This document shows positions 43,564 to 53,971 of a DNA stretch of 64,000 nt, one piece after another. The stretch spans positions 1-64,000 of the forward strand of contig JBFWWU010000013.1 of NCBI GenBank assembly GCA_050246015.1. Direction: 5' to 3'. The notes under the pieces are model-generated. The model made no database searches and was not told the DNA's origin. It worked only from the letters and a program-made list of their open reading frames with translations. Both the position numbers and the translations under genes were made by a program. Every line of letters starts with the position of its first letter. The first letter of the stretch is position 1. Source of the stretch: JTS-AC122 sp050246015 (GTDB taxonomy: Bacteria > Planctomycetota > Phycisphaerae > Phycisphaerales > UBA1924).

Positions 43564-45144
43564 TCAGAGTTTGTAGATCGGCCGGAGCCTGGATTCGAGG
43601 TGTCGCATGAGGGGATCGGCGCTGAGGGGAGCGCCGGTGAGTTTCTGGCAGAGTTCTTCGGAGCGGAAGCGGCGGCCGTGGGAGTGGATATTGGTGTTGA
43701 GCCAGGATTTGAGTTCGCCGAACTCGCCGCGGGCCATTTGATCTGGGAGGGTGGGGATCTGCGTGTTGATGGTTTCCCAGAGTTGGGCGGCGTAGAGGTT
43801 GCCGAGGGTATACGTGGGGAAATACCCGAAGAGGCCGAAGGACCAGTGGACGTCCTGGAGGCATCCGCGGCGATCGTCTGGGATTTTGAGTCCTAGGAGT
43901 TTCTCGAAGGTTTCGTTCCAGGCGCCGGGGATGTCGCGCACGGCGAGGGAGCCGGAGAAGATGGCACGCTCCATCTGGAAGCGGAGCATGACGTGGAGGT
44001 TATAGGTTGCTTCGTCGGCCTCGACGCGGATGAAACTGGGAGTGACGAAGTTCGCGGCGCGGTAGAGGTCGTCGGCGGAGAAGGACTGGATGACGGGTCC
44101 GAGGGTTTCGCGGGCGGGTGCGATGGCCCATTGCCAGAACTGAGGAGAACGGCCGACGAAGTTCTCCCACATTCTGGACTGGCTTTCGTGGAAGCCGAGG
44201 GAGATGGCTTCGGCCAGTGGGGTGCCGAAGTGACGGGCTTTGGGGAGGCCTTGTTCGTAGAGGCCGTGACCGGCTTCGTGCATGACGCCGTAGAGGGGTT
44301 CGAGGAACCCGTCCTTGGCGTATCGGAAGGTGAGGCGGGTGTCGCCGGGGGCCATGCCGGAGCAGAAGGGGTGAGCGGTCGTATCGAGGCGTCCGGCGTT
44401 CATATCGAAGCGCATGGCGGCGAGGACGCGGCGGGCGAAGGCCTCCTGGTTGGCGGGGGGCACGTCGATTTCGAGGAGCGTGCGGTCGGGCTTGTATGGA
44501 CTGCGGGCGACTTGGCTGATGAGGGCGGCGAGGCGGTCCCGGAGGGGCCTGAAGATCGCGTCGATGCGTTCAGCGGAGACGGCGGGCTCGAACTCGTCGA
44601 GGAGGAAGTCGTAGAGTTCGGTCGCGCCCTTGCCGTTGCCGGCGGCGGCGCCGTCGGCGTAGCACTGGGCCTTGCGGCGCGTGAGTTGGATCATCTGGGA
44701 GAGCATGGGCGCAAAGGCGGCGAAGTCGGATTTGGCGCGGGCGTCCTTCCAGACTTCCTGCGCGAGGCTGCCGACGCGGGCGAGTTCGGCGACGAGGTCG
44801 GTGGGGAGTTTGGTGGCGCGGTTGTAGTCGCGGCGCATCTCGCGGATGTTGGCGGCGACAATGGGATCGGCGAGCAAGGGCTTGTCGGCCTCGCAGGCCG
44901 CGATGAGTTCGCCGACGCGTGGGGAGGTGGTGCGCTGGTGAACCATGGCGGAGATCATGGCGGATTGATCGGCGCGATGGGAGGCCGCGGCGGGGGGCAT
45001 GTAGGTTTCCTGGTCCCAGGAAAGGAGGGAACCGATGGAACCGAGTGTGGCGGCGGCTTTGAGGAGGGAGCAGAGTTCGGCGTAGGCTGGGTGCGGCGCC
45101 GGGTTCGCGGCGTGGGAGTGAGCGTGCGATGGTGCGGCGGACAT
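43564..45144 (-). CDS. M32 family carboxypeptidase
   Basis: 526 residues. Zinc carboxypeptidase related to Thermus carboxypeptidase Taq. The catalytic HEAGHGLYEQG (His289, Glu290, His293) and the downstream FHESQSRMWENFVGRS (Glu ligand) are both clear, as are SLLSWDQETYMPPAAA at the N-terminus, DVHWSFGLFGYFPTYTLGN and the end RLRPIYKL. Predicted cytosolic; releases C-terminal residues from peptides. ATG 45144 is preceded by GGGAG. Transcribed alone or behind the GGDEF gene on the same strand (139 nt gap). Confidence 0.95.
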   Translation of the reverse strand: MSAAPSHAHSHAANPAPHPAYAELCSLLKAAATLGSIGSLLSWDQETYMPPAAASHRADQSAMISAMVHQRTTSPRVGELIAACEADKPLLADPIVAANIREMRRDYNRATKLPTDLVAELARVGSLAQEVWKDARAKSDFAAFAPMLSQMIQLTRRKAQCYADGAAAGNGKGATELYDFLLDEFEPAVSAERIDAIFRPLRDRLAALISQVARSPYKPDRTLLEIDVPPANQEAFARRVLAAMRFDMNAGRLDTTAHPFCSGMAPGDTRLTFRYAKDGFLEPLYGVMHEAGHGLYEQGLPKARHFGTPLAEAISLGFHESQSRMWENFVGRSPQFWQWAIAPARETLGPVIQSFSADDLYRAANFVTPSFIRVEADEATYNLHVMLRFQMERAIFSGSLAVRDIPGAWNETFEKLLGLKIPDDRRGCLQDVHWSFGLFGYFPTYTLGNLYAAQLWETINTQIPTLPDQMARGEFGELKSWLNTNIHSHGRRFRSEELCQKLTGAPLSADPLMRHLESRLRPIYKL

Positions 45145-45283
45145 GAGGGCTCCCGCGAAGGTGATGCGGCACGATCCTGCGACGGTAGATCGCGCGGGAC
45201 AGCACCGTGGAAAAGATCACGAAGGTTAGCCGGGTGGCGGGGAGCGAGAGTCGGGCGTGTGGGGCGCTGGGGGGGGCGCCGGA

Positions 45284-46228
45284 TCAGCCGGCCTTGGCGA
45301 GTTTGAGCGTGGTGCCGGAGACGACGCTGGTGGCGACGACGCGGTTGCGGCCTTGGTTTTTGGCGCGGTAGAGATTCTGGTCGGCGGCTTCGAGCCACTT
45401 TTCCGGGGAGAGGTCGCAGGCGGTGCCGTCGGTGCCGGCGACGCCGATGGAAACGGTGACCGGGGCGTCGGGGTGACGCGGCCACTTGATGTCTGCGATG
45501 GTGGCGCGGACGCGTTCGGCGAAAACGACGGCTTCGGCGTCGGAGGTGTTGGCGAGGATCACGACGAACTCTTCGCCGCCGTAGCGGCAGACGAGGTCGG
45601 TGGAGCGGGCCTGTTCGAGGATGGTGTGGGCGATACGCTGGAGGACCTCGTCGCCGGCGGGGTGCCCGTAGGTATCGTTGATGCGTTTGAAGTGATCGGC
45701 ATCGATCATCATGATGGAGAGGGGCGTGCGGTAACGGACGTGCTCGGCGACCTTCTCGGTCCAGCGCTTGTTGAAGGCGGCGCGGTTGGCCAGGCCGGTG
45801 AGGCCGTCGACTTCGGCGCGTTCGGCCAGGAGTTTGAGGAGGCGGTCCAGGCGCAGCGCGGCGCGGAGTCGAGCGCGGAGTTCGGCGAGGTCGCAGGGCT
45901 TGGTGACGTAGTCGACGGCGCCGAGGTCGAAGGCGGTGACCTTGTCTTCGGAGCCGTCGCGTCCGGTGAGGACGATGACGGGCACGTGGAGGGTGGAGGT
46001 GTTTTCCTTGAGGGCGCGGAGGACTTCGAAGCCGTCCATCTCGGGCATTTCGAGGTCGAGGAGGATGACGGAGGGGGGATTGGCCTTGGCCAGTTCGAGG
46101 GCTTCCTTGCCCGAGAGGCAGGTGCTCAGGGCGATGTGCTCGTGCTTGAGCCGGGCCTGAAGCAGGCGGTGAACGATGACGGAGTCGTCGACGAGCAGGA
46201 CGGCGGGCTTGGATGCATCTTGAGCCAC
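45284..46228 (-). CDS. response regulator with GGDEF diguanylate cyclase domain
   Basis: 314 residues. Receiver domain has Asp14-Asp15, phospho-acceptor Asp58 (LLDLEMPEMDG) and Lys110. The output GGDEF domain starts DGLTGLANRAAF and carries the active motif GGEEF at 217-221 with an RxxD inhibitory site (Arg208-Asp211) five residues before it. It should make cyclic di-GMP from two GTP when phosphorylated and be product-inhibited. Start is GTG 46228. An Hpt gene lies 95 nt upstream on the same strand and is the likely phosphodonor partner. Confidence 0.94.
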   Translation of the reverse strand: MAQDASKPAVLLVDDSVIVHRLLQARLKHEHIALSTCLSGKEALELAKANPPSVILLDLEMPEMDGFEVLRALKENTSTLHVPVIVLTGRDGSEDKVTAFDLGAVDYVTKPCDLAELRARLRAALRLDRLLKLLAERAEVDGLTGLANRAAFNKRWTEKVAEHVRYRTPLSIMMIDADHFKRINDTYGHPAGDEVLQRIAHTILEQARSTDLVCRYGGEEFVVILANTSDAEAVVFAERVRATIADIKWPRHPDAPVTVSIGVAGTDGTACDLSPEKWLEAADQNLYRAKNQGRNRVVATSVVSGTTLKLAKAG

Positions 46229-46323
46229 GGAGGGGCGATCCTTTCTTCCTGGCGCGAGTGAGACAGCTGGGAAAAACGGGGCGTCAGGTAATCGGACGAA
46301 CGAAGAGGGGGGACCCGCTGGCG

Positions 46324-46668
46324 TCAGGAGACCCGATTGCAGAGATCGATGAGAGAATCGAGTTGAGCGCGGATGGATTGGAGGTTGGCGCCTTGTGTGT
46401 TGTTGAGCAGGCTGTTCAGGCTGGATTCGAGCGCGCCGGCGGCCGCGCCGAGGGAGGGGTAGCCGTAGCCGCCGCCGGCGCCTTTGAGTTGGTGGGCGAT
46501 CCGCTTGACCTGATCGAACTCGCTGTCGCGCCAGAGGCGCTGGAGCTGCTCGACGCGGTCGGGCATTTCCTGCAGGAACATGGTGATGATTTCCTGCATA
46601 TCCGGGTCACCGGCGAACTCGCTGGCGATCGGGTCGGGGTTGCCTAGATTGTTCGGGTTGGTCGGCAT
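46324..46668 (-). CDS. Hpt (histidine phosphotransfer) domain protein
   Basis: 114 residues, almost entirely helical. The phospho-acceptor His59 sits in RIAHQLKGAGGGYGYPSL, the standard Hpt motif (AHxLKGxxxxxG). Hpt proteins shuttle phosphate between hybrid kinases and response regulators. The diguanylate cyclase response regulator lies directly downstream in the same operon. No hybrid kinase is encoded in the window. Confidence 0.92.
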   Translation of the reverse strand: MPTNPNNLGNPDPIASEFAGDPDMQEIITMFLQEMPDRVEQLQRLWRDSEFDQVKRIAHQLKGAGGGYGYPSLGAAAGALESSLNSLLNNTQGANLQSIRAQLDSLIDLCNRVS

Positions 46669-46829
46669 GGAGTGAATCTCCCGAGAGTGGATCGGCCAAT
46701 CGGCGGGGGTGGTTCAGTGGTTGGGTCGCGGAACGTCCAGAAAGGGAGGGGCGTAAAAATTTTCCGGCGCAAGGACTGCGGGGCGGGAGGGAACAGAGCG
46801 ACGACCGGGAGCGGTACGATGCGGACACG

Positions 46830-47312
46830 ATGGGTGTGACGGGACATGAGTTGATCGGTCGCGCGGCGCCGCGGCTTCGATTGCGGGACGCGACGGGCGC
46901 GGAGTTCGATCTGGCGGCGCTGTGGCCGCGGAAACCGAGCGTGGTGTATTTCTATCCGAAGGCCGGCACGGCTGGGTGCACGGCGGAGGCGTGCGCGTTT
47001 CGGGACGCGTACGAAGCGTTCACCCAGATGGGAGCGGAAGTTGTCGGCGTCAGTTCAGACAGCGTGCAGGAACTGGCAGAGTTTGCGCGGACGAATCGAC
47101 TGCCGTTCGTGCTGCTGAGTGATGAAGATGGGCGGGCGCGGCGTGAGTGGGGGGTGCCGAAGGATCTGCTTGTGCTGCCGGGGCGCGTGACGTATGTGGT
47201 GGACCGAGAGGGGATCGTGCGCGGGGTATTCCGGTCGGCGGTGAAGATGAGGGAACACGCGGAGGAAGCGATGAGACTCGTGCGGGGGTTGGCGGGGTCG
47301 CCGACGGGATAG
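46830..47312 (+). CDS. bcp: peroxiredoxin, BCP/PrxQ type
   Basis: 160 residues. Thioredoxin-dependent peroxidase. Peroxidatic Cys50 lies in AGTAGCTAEACAFRD with resolving Cys55 five residues on, the PrxQ alpha-type pair; the Thr and Arg of the active site are present. It reduces hydrogen peroxide and organic peroxides in the cytosol. TACGAT lies 9 nt before the ATG, so the leader is at most a few nt. It is divergent from the Hpt gene. Confidence 0.94.
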   Translation: MGVTGHELIGRAAPRLRLRDATGAEFDLAALWPRKPSVVYFYPKAGTAGCTAEACAFRDAYEAFTQMGAEVVGVSSDSVQELAEFARTNRLPFVLLSDEDGRARREWGVPKDLLVLPGRVTYVVDREGIVRGVFRSAVKMREHAEEAMRLVRGLAGSPTG

Positions 47313-47346
47313 CGACCGGGGAGCGGGGGTTCGGGATCGAGGGTGA

Positions 47347-48591
<1,245 letters not shown>

Positions 48592-48694
48592 GGCGCGGGT
48601 ACTATACACATCGAGCCTCGTCGCGCGGCAGACGAGCACACGCGGCGTCGGAGTGAGCGATACCCCGGGGGCGGATTGGCCTGGAGGTATGTTG

Positions 48695-50266
48695 ATGCGA
48701 TCATCCCGCGTTGTCGCCGGAGTGCTGGTTTCAGGCATGGTCGCCGGGAGCGTGCAGGCGCAGTTGCGTATCGTGCAGTGGAACGTGACGAACTACTCGA
48801 GCGGGCGGGTGGCGGATTTTCAGAACGCGATCTACGGCTCGTTCAACGGGCGGTCGATGAATCCGGACGTGATCATCGCCGAGGAGATCGTGGGATCGTC
48901 CGGGGCGGTCAACTTTCGGAACATGCTGAATACCCGCGCGGGCGGTCCGACCGACTGGCAGTTCGCGGCGTTCGCGGATTTCCCGGGCGACACGGACAAC
49001 GCGCTGTTCTATCGCGCGAGCAGGGTGTCGGTGCTGGAGGTGGTGACGCTGGACGCGGGGACGGGGTCGGGGGCGGGGCAGCCGCCGCGGCCGAACGAGC
49101 GGTACCGAGTGAGATTGGCGGGGTATGCGTCGGCGGGAGCGGAGATGTATCTGTACGCCGCGCACATGAAGGCGGGGAGCACGGGCGGGGATCGTGACCG
49201 TCGGACGCCCGAAGCGCAGCGGCTGCGGGACGACGCGGAGATGCTGCCGGCGGGGTCGCACTTCATCTTGGGGGGCGATTTCAACATGCAGTCGTGGACG
49301 GAGCCGGCGTACCAGGTCCTGGTGTCGTCGATGGCGAACAACGCCGGGCGGTTCATTGACCCGATCAAGTCGCCCGGCGCGGTGACGACGCCGGGGAGTT
49401 GGAACGGCAACAGCGCGTATCGGATCGTGCACACGCAGGATCCGGCGACGTGCGACGCGGCGTGCGGATCCGGGTGCAACGGCGGGGGGATGGACGACCG
49501 GCACGATCAACTGCTCATTTCTGCGGGCTTCGCGGATGGGAACGGACTGGAATACATCGGGAACGTCAACGCGACCTTTTCGACATCAACGTGGGATGAT
49601 CCGAATCACTCGTATCGCACGTGGGGAAACGACGGGAGTTCGTTCAACTGCCGACTGAACACGGCGTCGAACCAGATGGTGGGCAACTTGATCGCGCAGT
49701 CGCTGGTGACGGCGGCGAACGGGCTCGGGCATCTGCCGGTGCTGCTGGACGTGCAGGTGCCGGCGAAGGTGTCATCGGTGTCGTTCATCGATTTCGGAAG
49801 CGTCGGCGTGGGGACGGTGGCGACGAGGCCGCTGAGCGTGGCGAACGGCGTGAACGTGGCGCTGTGGAGCCGGGATGGGAATGGAACGGGGATCGATGAC
49901 CTGGACTACACACTGTCGGCGACCGGCGGGTTCTCGGCGCCCGGGGGGATGTTCAGCGCGGCGGCGGCGGTGCCGGGGAACGTGCACACGATCACGATGC
50001 CGACGGGGACGCCGGGAATGCAGGCAGGGACGGTGACGATCAACTCGGACGATCCGGATCAGCCGGCTTGGGTGGTGGTGGTGGTGGGAATGGTGGAGGA
50101 GGCGGCGTGCGCGTGCGACTGGGATCAGAGCGGGTCGCTGGGGTCGCAGGATTTCTTTGACTTCCTGGCGGATTTTTTCGAGGGGAACGGAGACTTCAAT
50201 CACTCGGGCGCGACGACGTCGCAGGATTTCTTTGATTTCCTGGTGTGTTTCCTGGGCGGGTGCTGA
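48695..50266 (+). CDS. secreted endonuclease/exonuclease/phosphatase-fold protein with dockerin tail
   Basis: 523 residues. ATG 48695 has GGAGG 7 nt upstream and starts a signal peptide ending SVQAQ. The EEP fold shows RIVQWNVTNYSS, IIAEEIVGSSG (Glu for metal), LYAAHMKAG, FILGGDFNMQS (Asp and Asn) and MDDRHDQLLIS; a final catalytic His may be GLGHLPVLL. It could be a secreted nuclease or phosphodiesterase. A beta-sandwich (SVSFIDFGSVGVGTVATRPL) follows, resembling Abnormal-spindle-like/choice-of-anchor D domains. The tail is DWDQSGSLGSQDFFDFL and DFNHSGATTSQDFFDFL, ending LGGC. Confidence 0.86.
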   Translation: MRSSRVVAGVLVSGMVAGSVQAQLRIVQWNVTNYSSGRVADFQNAIYGSFNGRSMNPDVIIAEEIVGSSGAVNFRNMLNTRAGGPTDWQFAAFADFPGDTDNALFYRASRVSVLEVVTLDAGTGSGAGQPPRPNERYRVRLAGYASAGAEMYLYAAHMKAGSTGGDRDRRTPEAQRLRDDAEMLPAGSHFILGGDFNMQSWTEPAYQVLVSSMANNAGRFIDPIKSPGAVTTPGSWNGNSAYRIVHTQDPATCDAACGSGCNGGGMDDRHDQLLISAGFADGNGLEYIGNVNATFSTSTWDDPNHSYRTWGNDGSSFNCRLNTASNQMVGNLIAQSLVTAANGLGHLPVLLDVQVPAKVSSVSFIDFGSVGVGTVATRPLSVANGVNVALWSRDGNGTGIDDLDYTLSATGGFSAPGGMFSAAAAVPGNVHTITMPTGTPGMQAGTVTINSDDPDQPAWVVVVVGMVEEAACACDWDQSGSLGSQDFFDFLADFFEGNGDFNHSGATTSQDFFDFLVCFLGGC

Positions 50267-50413
50267 CTTTACAACGCGGCATCGGGAAAGAAGGCGTGAA
50301 GAGGCGGGGGGTCGCCCGCTCCTCTAGACTAGGAGAGGGAGGGAGGGAGGCGATCTGGCGTTGTCGTACTGATCGGAGGCGCGGGTGGTGGGGTGCACGA
50401 TCATGTGGCAATG

Positions 50414-50436
50414 AAAAACCCCCGCCGAAGCGGGGG
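50414..50436 (-). terminator. tRNA-Glu terminator with UUCG tetraloop
   Basis: On the minus strand CCCCCGC-TTCG-GCGGGGG is followed by five T. The hairpin begins 4 nt after the tRNA 3' end. Confidence 0.9.
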
Positions 50437-50439
50437 CAA

Positions 50440-50514
50440 TGACCCCATGGGGATTCGAACCCCAGTTTCCAGGATGAGAACCTGGCGTCCTGGACCGGAC
50501 TAGACGATGGGGCC
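50440..50514 (-). tRNA. tRNA-Glu (CTC)
   Basis: 75 nt cloverleaf. Acceptor stem GGCCCCA pairs with TGGGGTC (one G-U). Anticodon loop TTCTCAT gives CTC, reading GAG. The T-arm has GGTTCGAATCC. The discriminator is A and CCA is not encoded. It has its own promoter and terminator. Confidence 0.95.
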
Positions 50515-50554
50515 GGGGACGCGGGATTCGTCTTTGGGAAGCGAACTCCACGGA

Positions 50555-50583
50555 AAAATAGGCGCACGACCCGGGACACTCAA
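50555..50583 (-). promoter_or_regulatory. sigma-70 promoter of tRNA-Glu
   Basis: TTGAGT (50583-50578) and TATTTT (50560-50555) on the minus strand are separated by 17 nt; predicted start near 50548, about 34 nt before the tRNA. Confidence 0.65.
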
Positions 50584-50631
50584 GTTTCGCGGGTGGCGGG
50601 TGGCGGCGGGATGTGGACGGGCGCCGGCCGG

Positions 50632-52941
50632 TCAGCAGTCGGTGAACAGGGCGGCGAGGAAATCGAAGAAGTCCTGGCTGTCGGTGGAACCAGACATGTT
50701 GAAGTCGGCGTCGCCGGCGAAGAGGTCGGTCAGGAAATCAAAGAAGTCGGATGAGTCGACGGAGTAGTTTCGGTTCCAGTCGGCGTCGGCGAAGAGGGAG
50801 ACGGTCCACGCGCCGCGACCCTGCGTGACGACGGTGAGGCGGTCGCGCCACGGCTCGACGCGCAGGTCGATGACGGGGATGCGGGGATGGCTCGCGCCGG
50901 ACTGCTGACAACCGAAGCGGCGCCAGGTGGCGCCGTCGCTGGTGGAGATGTAGACGCCGTCGTCGGTGCCGGCGAAGAGGACGGGGATGGCGGGGCGGGC
51001 GTCCACGCCGATGACGTTGACGGGGATGTTGGGGAGATTGCCGGCGAGGGACGTCCAGGTGGCGCCGCCGTTGGTGGACCGGAGGACGTGCTCTGAATCG
51101 AATGTGGCGACGGCGAGGAAGACGGTTTCAGGAGACGTTGGGTGAACGGTGATTTCACGGGTGGTGCGGGGCCAGCCGGGGTTTCCCTCGCGGATGAGGT
51201 CGAAGGAGACACCGGCGTTTCGGGAGATGAGGACGCGGCCGTCGTTGGTGGCGGCGTAGAGGTAGTTGGAGTCGGACGGCGCGATGGCCAGGGCGCGGAT
51301 GGCGGCGGGCGGTCCGCTGGTGAGGTCGGGGCTGATGGGAGTCCAGAAGGCGCCGCCGTTATCGCTGCGATAGATGCGATGGGTGGCGTAGAAGAGTCGC
51401 GAGGAGTCGTTGGGGTCGATGAGGTAGGGGGGGAGGAAGCAGTTGCGGTCGGAGGACCCGAGGCCGCCGCCGCTGCCGGTGAAACTGATGCCGCCGTTGG
51501 AGGAGCGGACGATGTTTCCGGTTCCCTGAGACTCGGCGAAGAGGATCAGAGGATTTTCTTGATCGATCTGGGTCCAGCCGCCGTCACCGCCGACGACGTG
51601 GGTCCAGGTTCCCGCGGCATCGCGGACGGCGGAGCCGTTGTCCTGCATGCCGCCGAACATGATGTTGACGCTGGTGGGGTGAGTGGAGAAGCCGGCGTAG
51701 TACTGGATGAGTCCCAGGCCGGTGTTGATGGGGTTCCAGGAGGTTCCGAGGTTGGTAGAGCGGAAGACGCCGCCGTCGTTGCCGGAGAGGACGGCGCCGT
51801 CGGCGGCCCAGGCAAAGGCGTGCATATCGACGTGGGCGGGGGTGACGGTGGACCAGGACGCACCGGCGTTGGTGGAACGTCGCAGGTTGAGTCCGCCCAT
51901 GAAGACGGTATCGGGGCTCGTGGGGCTGACCTGCACGTGGGAGAGGTACCAGCCGTAGCCGGGGTGGGAGACGCCTGAAGGGATCGAGGTCCAGGAGGCG
52001 CCGGCGTTGTCGGAACGGAAGGCGCCGGCGACGACGGCGCCCCCGCCGGAGGCGTCGCAGGGAGTCGTGAGCAGCGCGTACAGGCGGCTGGGATTGGCGG
52101 GGGCGATGCCGATGCTGATGCGTCCGAGGGTAGCGGTGGGGAGGCCGGTGGAGAGTTTGGCCCAGGTATCGCCGGCGTCGGCGGACTTGTAGATGCCGTT
52201 CTCGGGCGCGCCGAAGATGTGACCGACGGCGGCATAGAGGATGTTCGCGTTGGTCGGATCGACGGCGAGATCGGTGGTCGAGAGGGGCGGAAGTTGGGAC
52301 GAGGGGGTCCCGTCGCGGCCGACCTGAGTCCACGTCGCGCCGCGGTCGGGGGAGCGAAAGACGCCCAGCGGGCCGTTGGCGAGCGGATGGTTCTTCGCGG
52401 CGGCGAGGGCGGGGAAACCGCCGGCGATGGTGATAGAAGCGAAGAGGACGCTGGGCTGGGCGGGAGAGACGACGATCTTGGAGAAGCAGCGGCCGCTGAA
52501 CTCCGCGACGCCGGTCACTTCCCAGGATGCGCCGGAATCGAAACTGCGATAGAAGCCGAGCCCGTAACGGGAGTGGTTGGCGAAGTTGGCTTCGCCGGAG
52601 CCTGCGTAGACGATGGAGTCGTTGAACGGATCCAGCGAGAGGGCGCCGATGGCAGAGGTGGGGAGGGTGTCGGTGAGTGGCGTCCAGGAGGCGCCGGCGT
52701 CGAGCGTGCGCCAGACGCCGCCGTCGGCGCCCGCGACGTAGTACGTGTTCGCGTGTGTCGGGCTGGTGGCGATCGCGGAGACGCGGCCGGTGAACTGGTT
52801 CGAGGTGATGGGCGCGGGGCCGCGGGGGGTCCAGACCTGGGCGCGGGCGGCGCCGGGAGCCAGGAGAGCGGCGAACCAGATCGCCCAGATGCGCGAGCCG
52901 CGGGCGAGGCGTGGGGGGAGAGGAGCGCGGAGGAAGATCAT
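50632..52941 (-). CDS. secreted BNR/sortilin-like propeller protein with dockerin tail
   Basis: 769 residues. A signal peptide ends near ARAQV. The body is a chain of repeats with the pattern G(V/I)(W/Y)(R/K)(T/S)xDxGxxW, for example GGVWRTLDAGASWTPL, GIYKSADAGDTWAKL, GVFRSTNLGTSWNPI and HVLRSTNGGATWTSL. This is the Asp-box/VPS10-type multi-bladed propeller also seen in Ycf48-like and sialidase-fold proteins. No sialidase catalytic set is obvious. The tail is DWNRNYSVDSSDFFDFL and DFNMSGSTDSQDFFDFL, ending FTDC. Its ATG overlaps the stop of the preceding gene (ATGA), so it is translationally coupled in an operon with mlaE. Confidence 0.88.
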   Translation of the reverse strand: MIFLRAPLPPRLARGSRIWAIWFAALLAPGAARAQVWTPRGPAPITSNQFTGRVSAIATSPTHANTYYVAGADGGVWRTLDAGASWTPLTDTLPTSAIGALSLDPFNDSIVYAGSGEANFANHSRYGLGFYRSFDSGASWEVTGVAEFSGRCFSKIVVSPAQPSVLFASITIAGGFPALAAAKNHPLANGPLGVFRSPDRGATWTQVGRDGTPSSQLPPLSTTDLAVDPTNANILYAAVGHIFGAPENGIYKSADAGDTWAKLSTGLPTATLGRISIGIAPANPSRLYALLTTPCDASGGGAVVAGAFRSDNAGASWTSIPSGVSHPGYGWYLSHVQVSPTSPDTVFMGGLNLRRSTNAGASWSTVTPAHVDMHAFAWAADGAVLSGNDGGVFRSTNLGTSWNPINTGLGLIQYYAGFSTHPTSVNIMFGGMQDNGSAVRDAAGTWTHVVGGDGGWTQIDQENPLILFAESQGTGNIVRSSNGGISFTGSGGGLGSSDRNCFLPPYLIDPNDSSRLFYATHRIYRSDNGGAFWTPISPDLTSGPPAAIRALAIAPSDSNYLYAATNDGRVLISRNAGVSFDLIREGNPGWPRTTREITVHPTSPETVFLAVATFDSEHVLRSTNGGATWTSLAGNLPNIPVNVIGVDARPAIPVLFAGTDDGVYISTSDGATWRRFGCQQSGASHPRIPVIDLRVEPWRDRLTVVTQGRGAWTVSLFADADWNRNYSVDSSDFFDFLTDLFAGDADFNMSGSTDSQDFFDFLAALFTDC

Positions 52942-53915
52942 CGGCCCGCCTCCTTCGGCATCGTCTTGAACGTCGCGGTGGCGACAAGCACCTCGATATC
53001 GGCGGCGAGATCGTTCTTGAGAATCCTGATCGCGGTGAACTGGACGCGCCAGGTTCCCGCGGTGGTCAGGTGGATGAGCCCGGTCGCGCTCGGATCGACT
53101 TCGATCACCTGCGACTCGCCCGTTTCAACACAGGTGGCGATGACGCTGGATCGGTCGGCCTTGTCGTAGCCCGCGAAGATGCGGAACTGCACGTCCCCGC
53201 CGACCGGCTGCCGGGTCGGGTCCATTGTGAATCGGATCTCGCTAAACTGCCCGGCCTTGGTGATGACGGTCTGGGCGTCGGAAGTCGAGGCCGATCCGTC
53301 GGCGGGAGCCACGCGGATGAGGCACTTGGCCGATTCGATGAGGCGCACGGAGAGGTGTGTCTTGTTCGCCGAAGCGGCCTGGATGTCGCGGGACACGGGC
53401 TCGCGGAGGCGGCCTTTGAGTGCGTCGAGGAGTGTGGCGGATTCGATCCTCTCGGTGCGCGGCGCGAAGTCGCAGGCGATCATGGCGACGCCGTCGCGCG
53501 GGAGGGAGACGCGGACGCTGTCGTCGGCGGCGGGAGCGTCGGGCTTTGCGGGCGGGGCGGGGAGAATGGAAGAGAGTTCGGCGAGGGAATCGCGGTTTTC
53601 CTGTACGCCGCGGAGCCGCGAGAACGCCCAGTCGGTCGGCAGCGAACCGATCGGAACGGCGCGAGCAGTTGGTGGGCTGCCGCGAGAGAGCGAGAGGGAG
53701 GTGTTCTCGCCGGCCATGGCGTCGAATCGATCGGGCAGGAGCCAGAGGGGCGCGAGGTCGAACAGCACGGGCGCGGGCTTGGACAGTAGGGACGGGTCCG
53801 TCTTGACCGGCGGGGGTCGGTCGGGACTTGATGGCTGCGGGACGACGTCCAGAGGCGCGGCAGAGGCCACGGTTGCGGTGATCGTGATCGCGATCCAACA
53901 GAACGGGCGTGGCAT
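52938..53915 (-). CDS. secreted protein of unknown function
   Basis: 325 residues. ATG 53915 follows GGAGGA and opens a signal peptide (MPRPFCWIAITITATVASAAP). A Pro-rich linker precedes two beta-rich parts; the second (RFTMDPTRQPVGGDVQFRIF ... GLIHLTTAGTWRVQFTAIRIL) looks like an Ig-like or lipocalin-type sandwich. No family was recognised. It lies 56 nt after mlaE and overlaps the BNR/dockerin gene by 4 nt, so all three are probably made together at the cell envelope. Confidence 0.78.
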   Translation of the reverse strand: MPRPFCWIAITITATVASAAPLDVVPQPSSPDRPPPVKTDPSLLSKPAPVLFDLAPLWLLPDRFDAMAGENTSLSLSRGSPPTARAVPIGSLPTDWAFSRLRGVQENRDSLAELSSILPAPPAKPDAPAADDSVRVSLPRDGVAMIACDFAPRTERIESATLLDALKGRLREPVSRDIQAASANKTHLSVRLIESAKCLIRVAPADGSASTSDAQTVITKAGQFSEIRFTMDPTRQPVGGDVQFRIFAGYDKADRSSVIATCVETGESQVIEVDPSATGLIHLTTAGTWRVQFTAIRILKNDLAADIEVLVATATFKTMPKEAGR

Positions 53916-53971
53916 GAAGTCCTCCTCGGGCGGCCGGGGTGTTCGTGAGCGGGGGGCGCGGCGTCTGGCGC

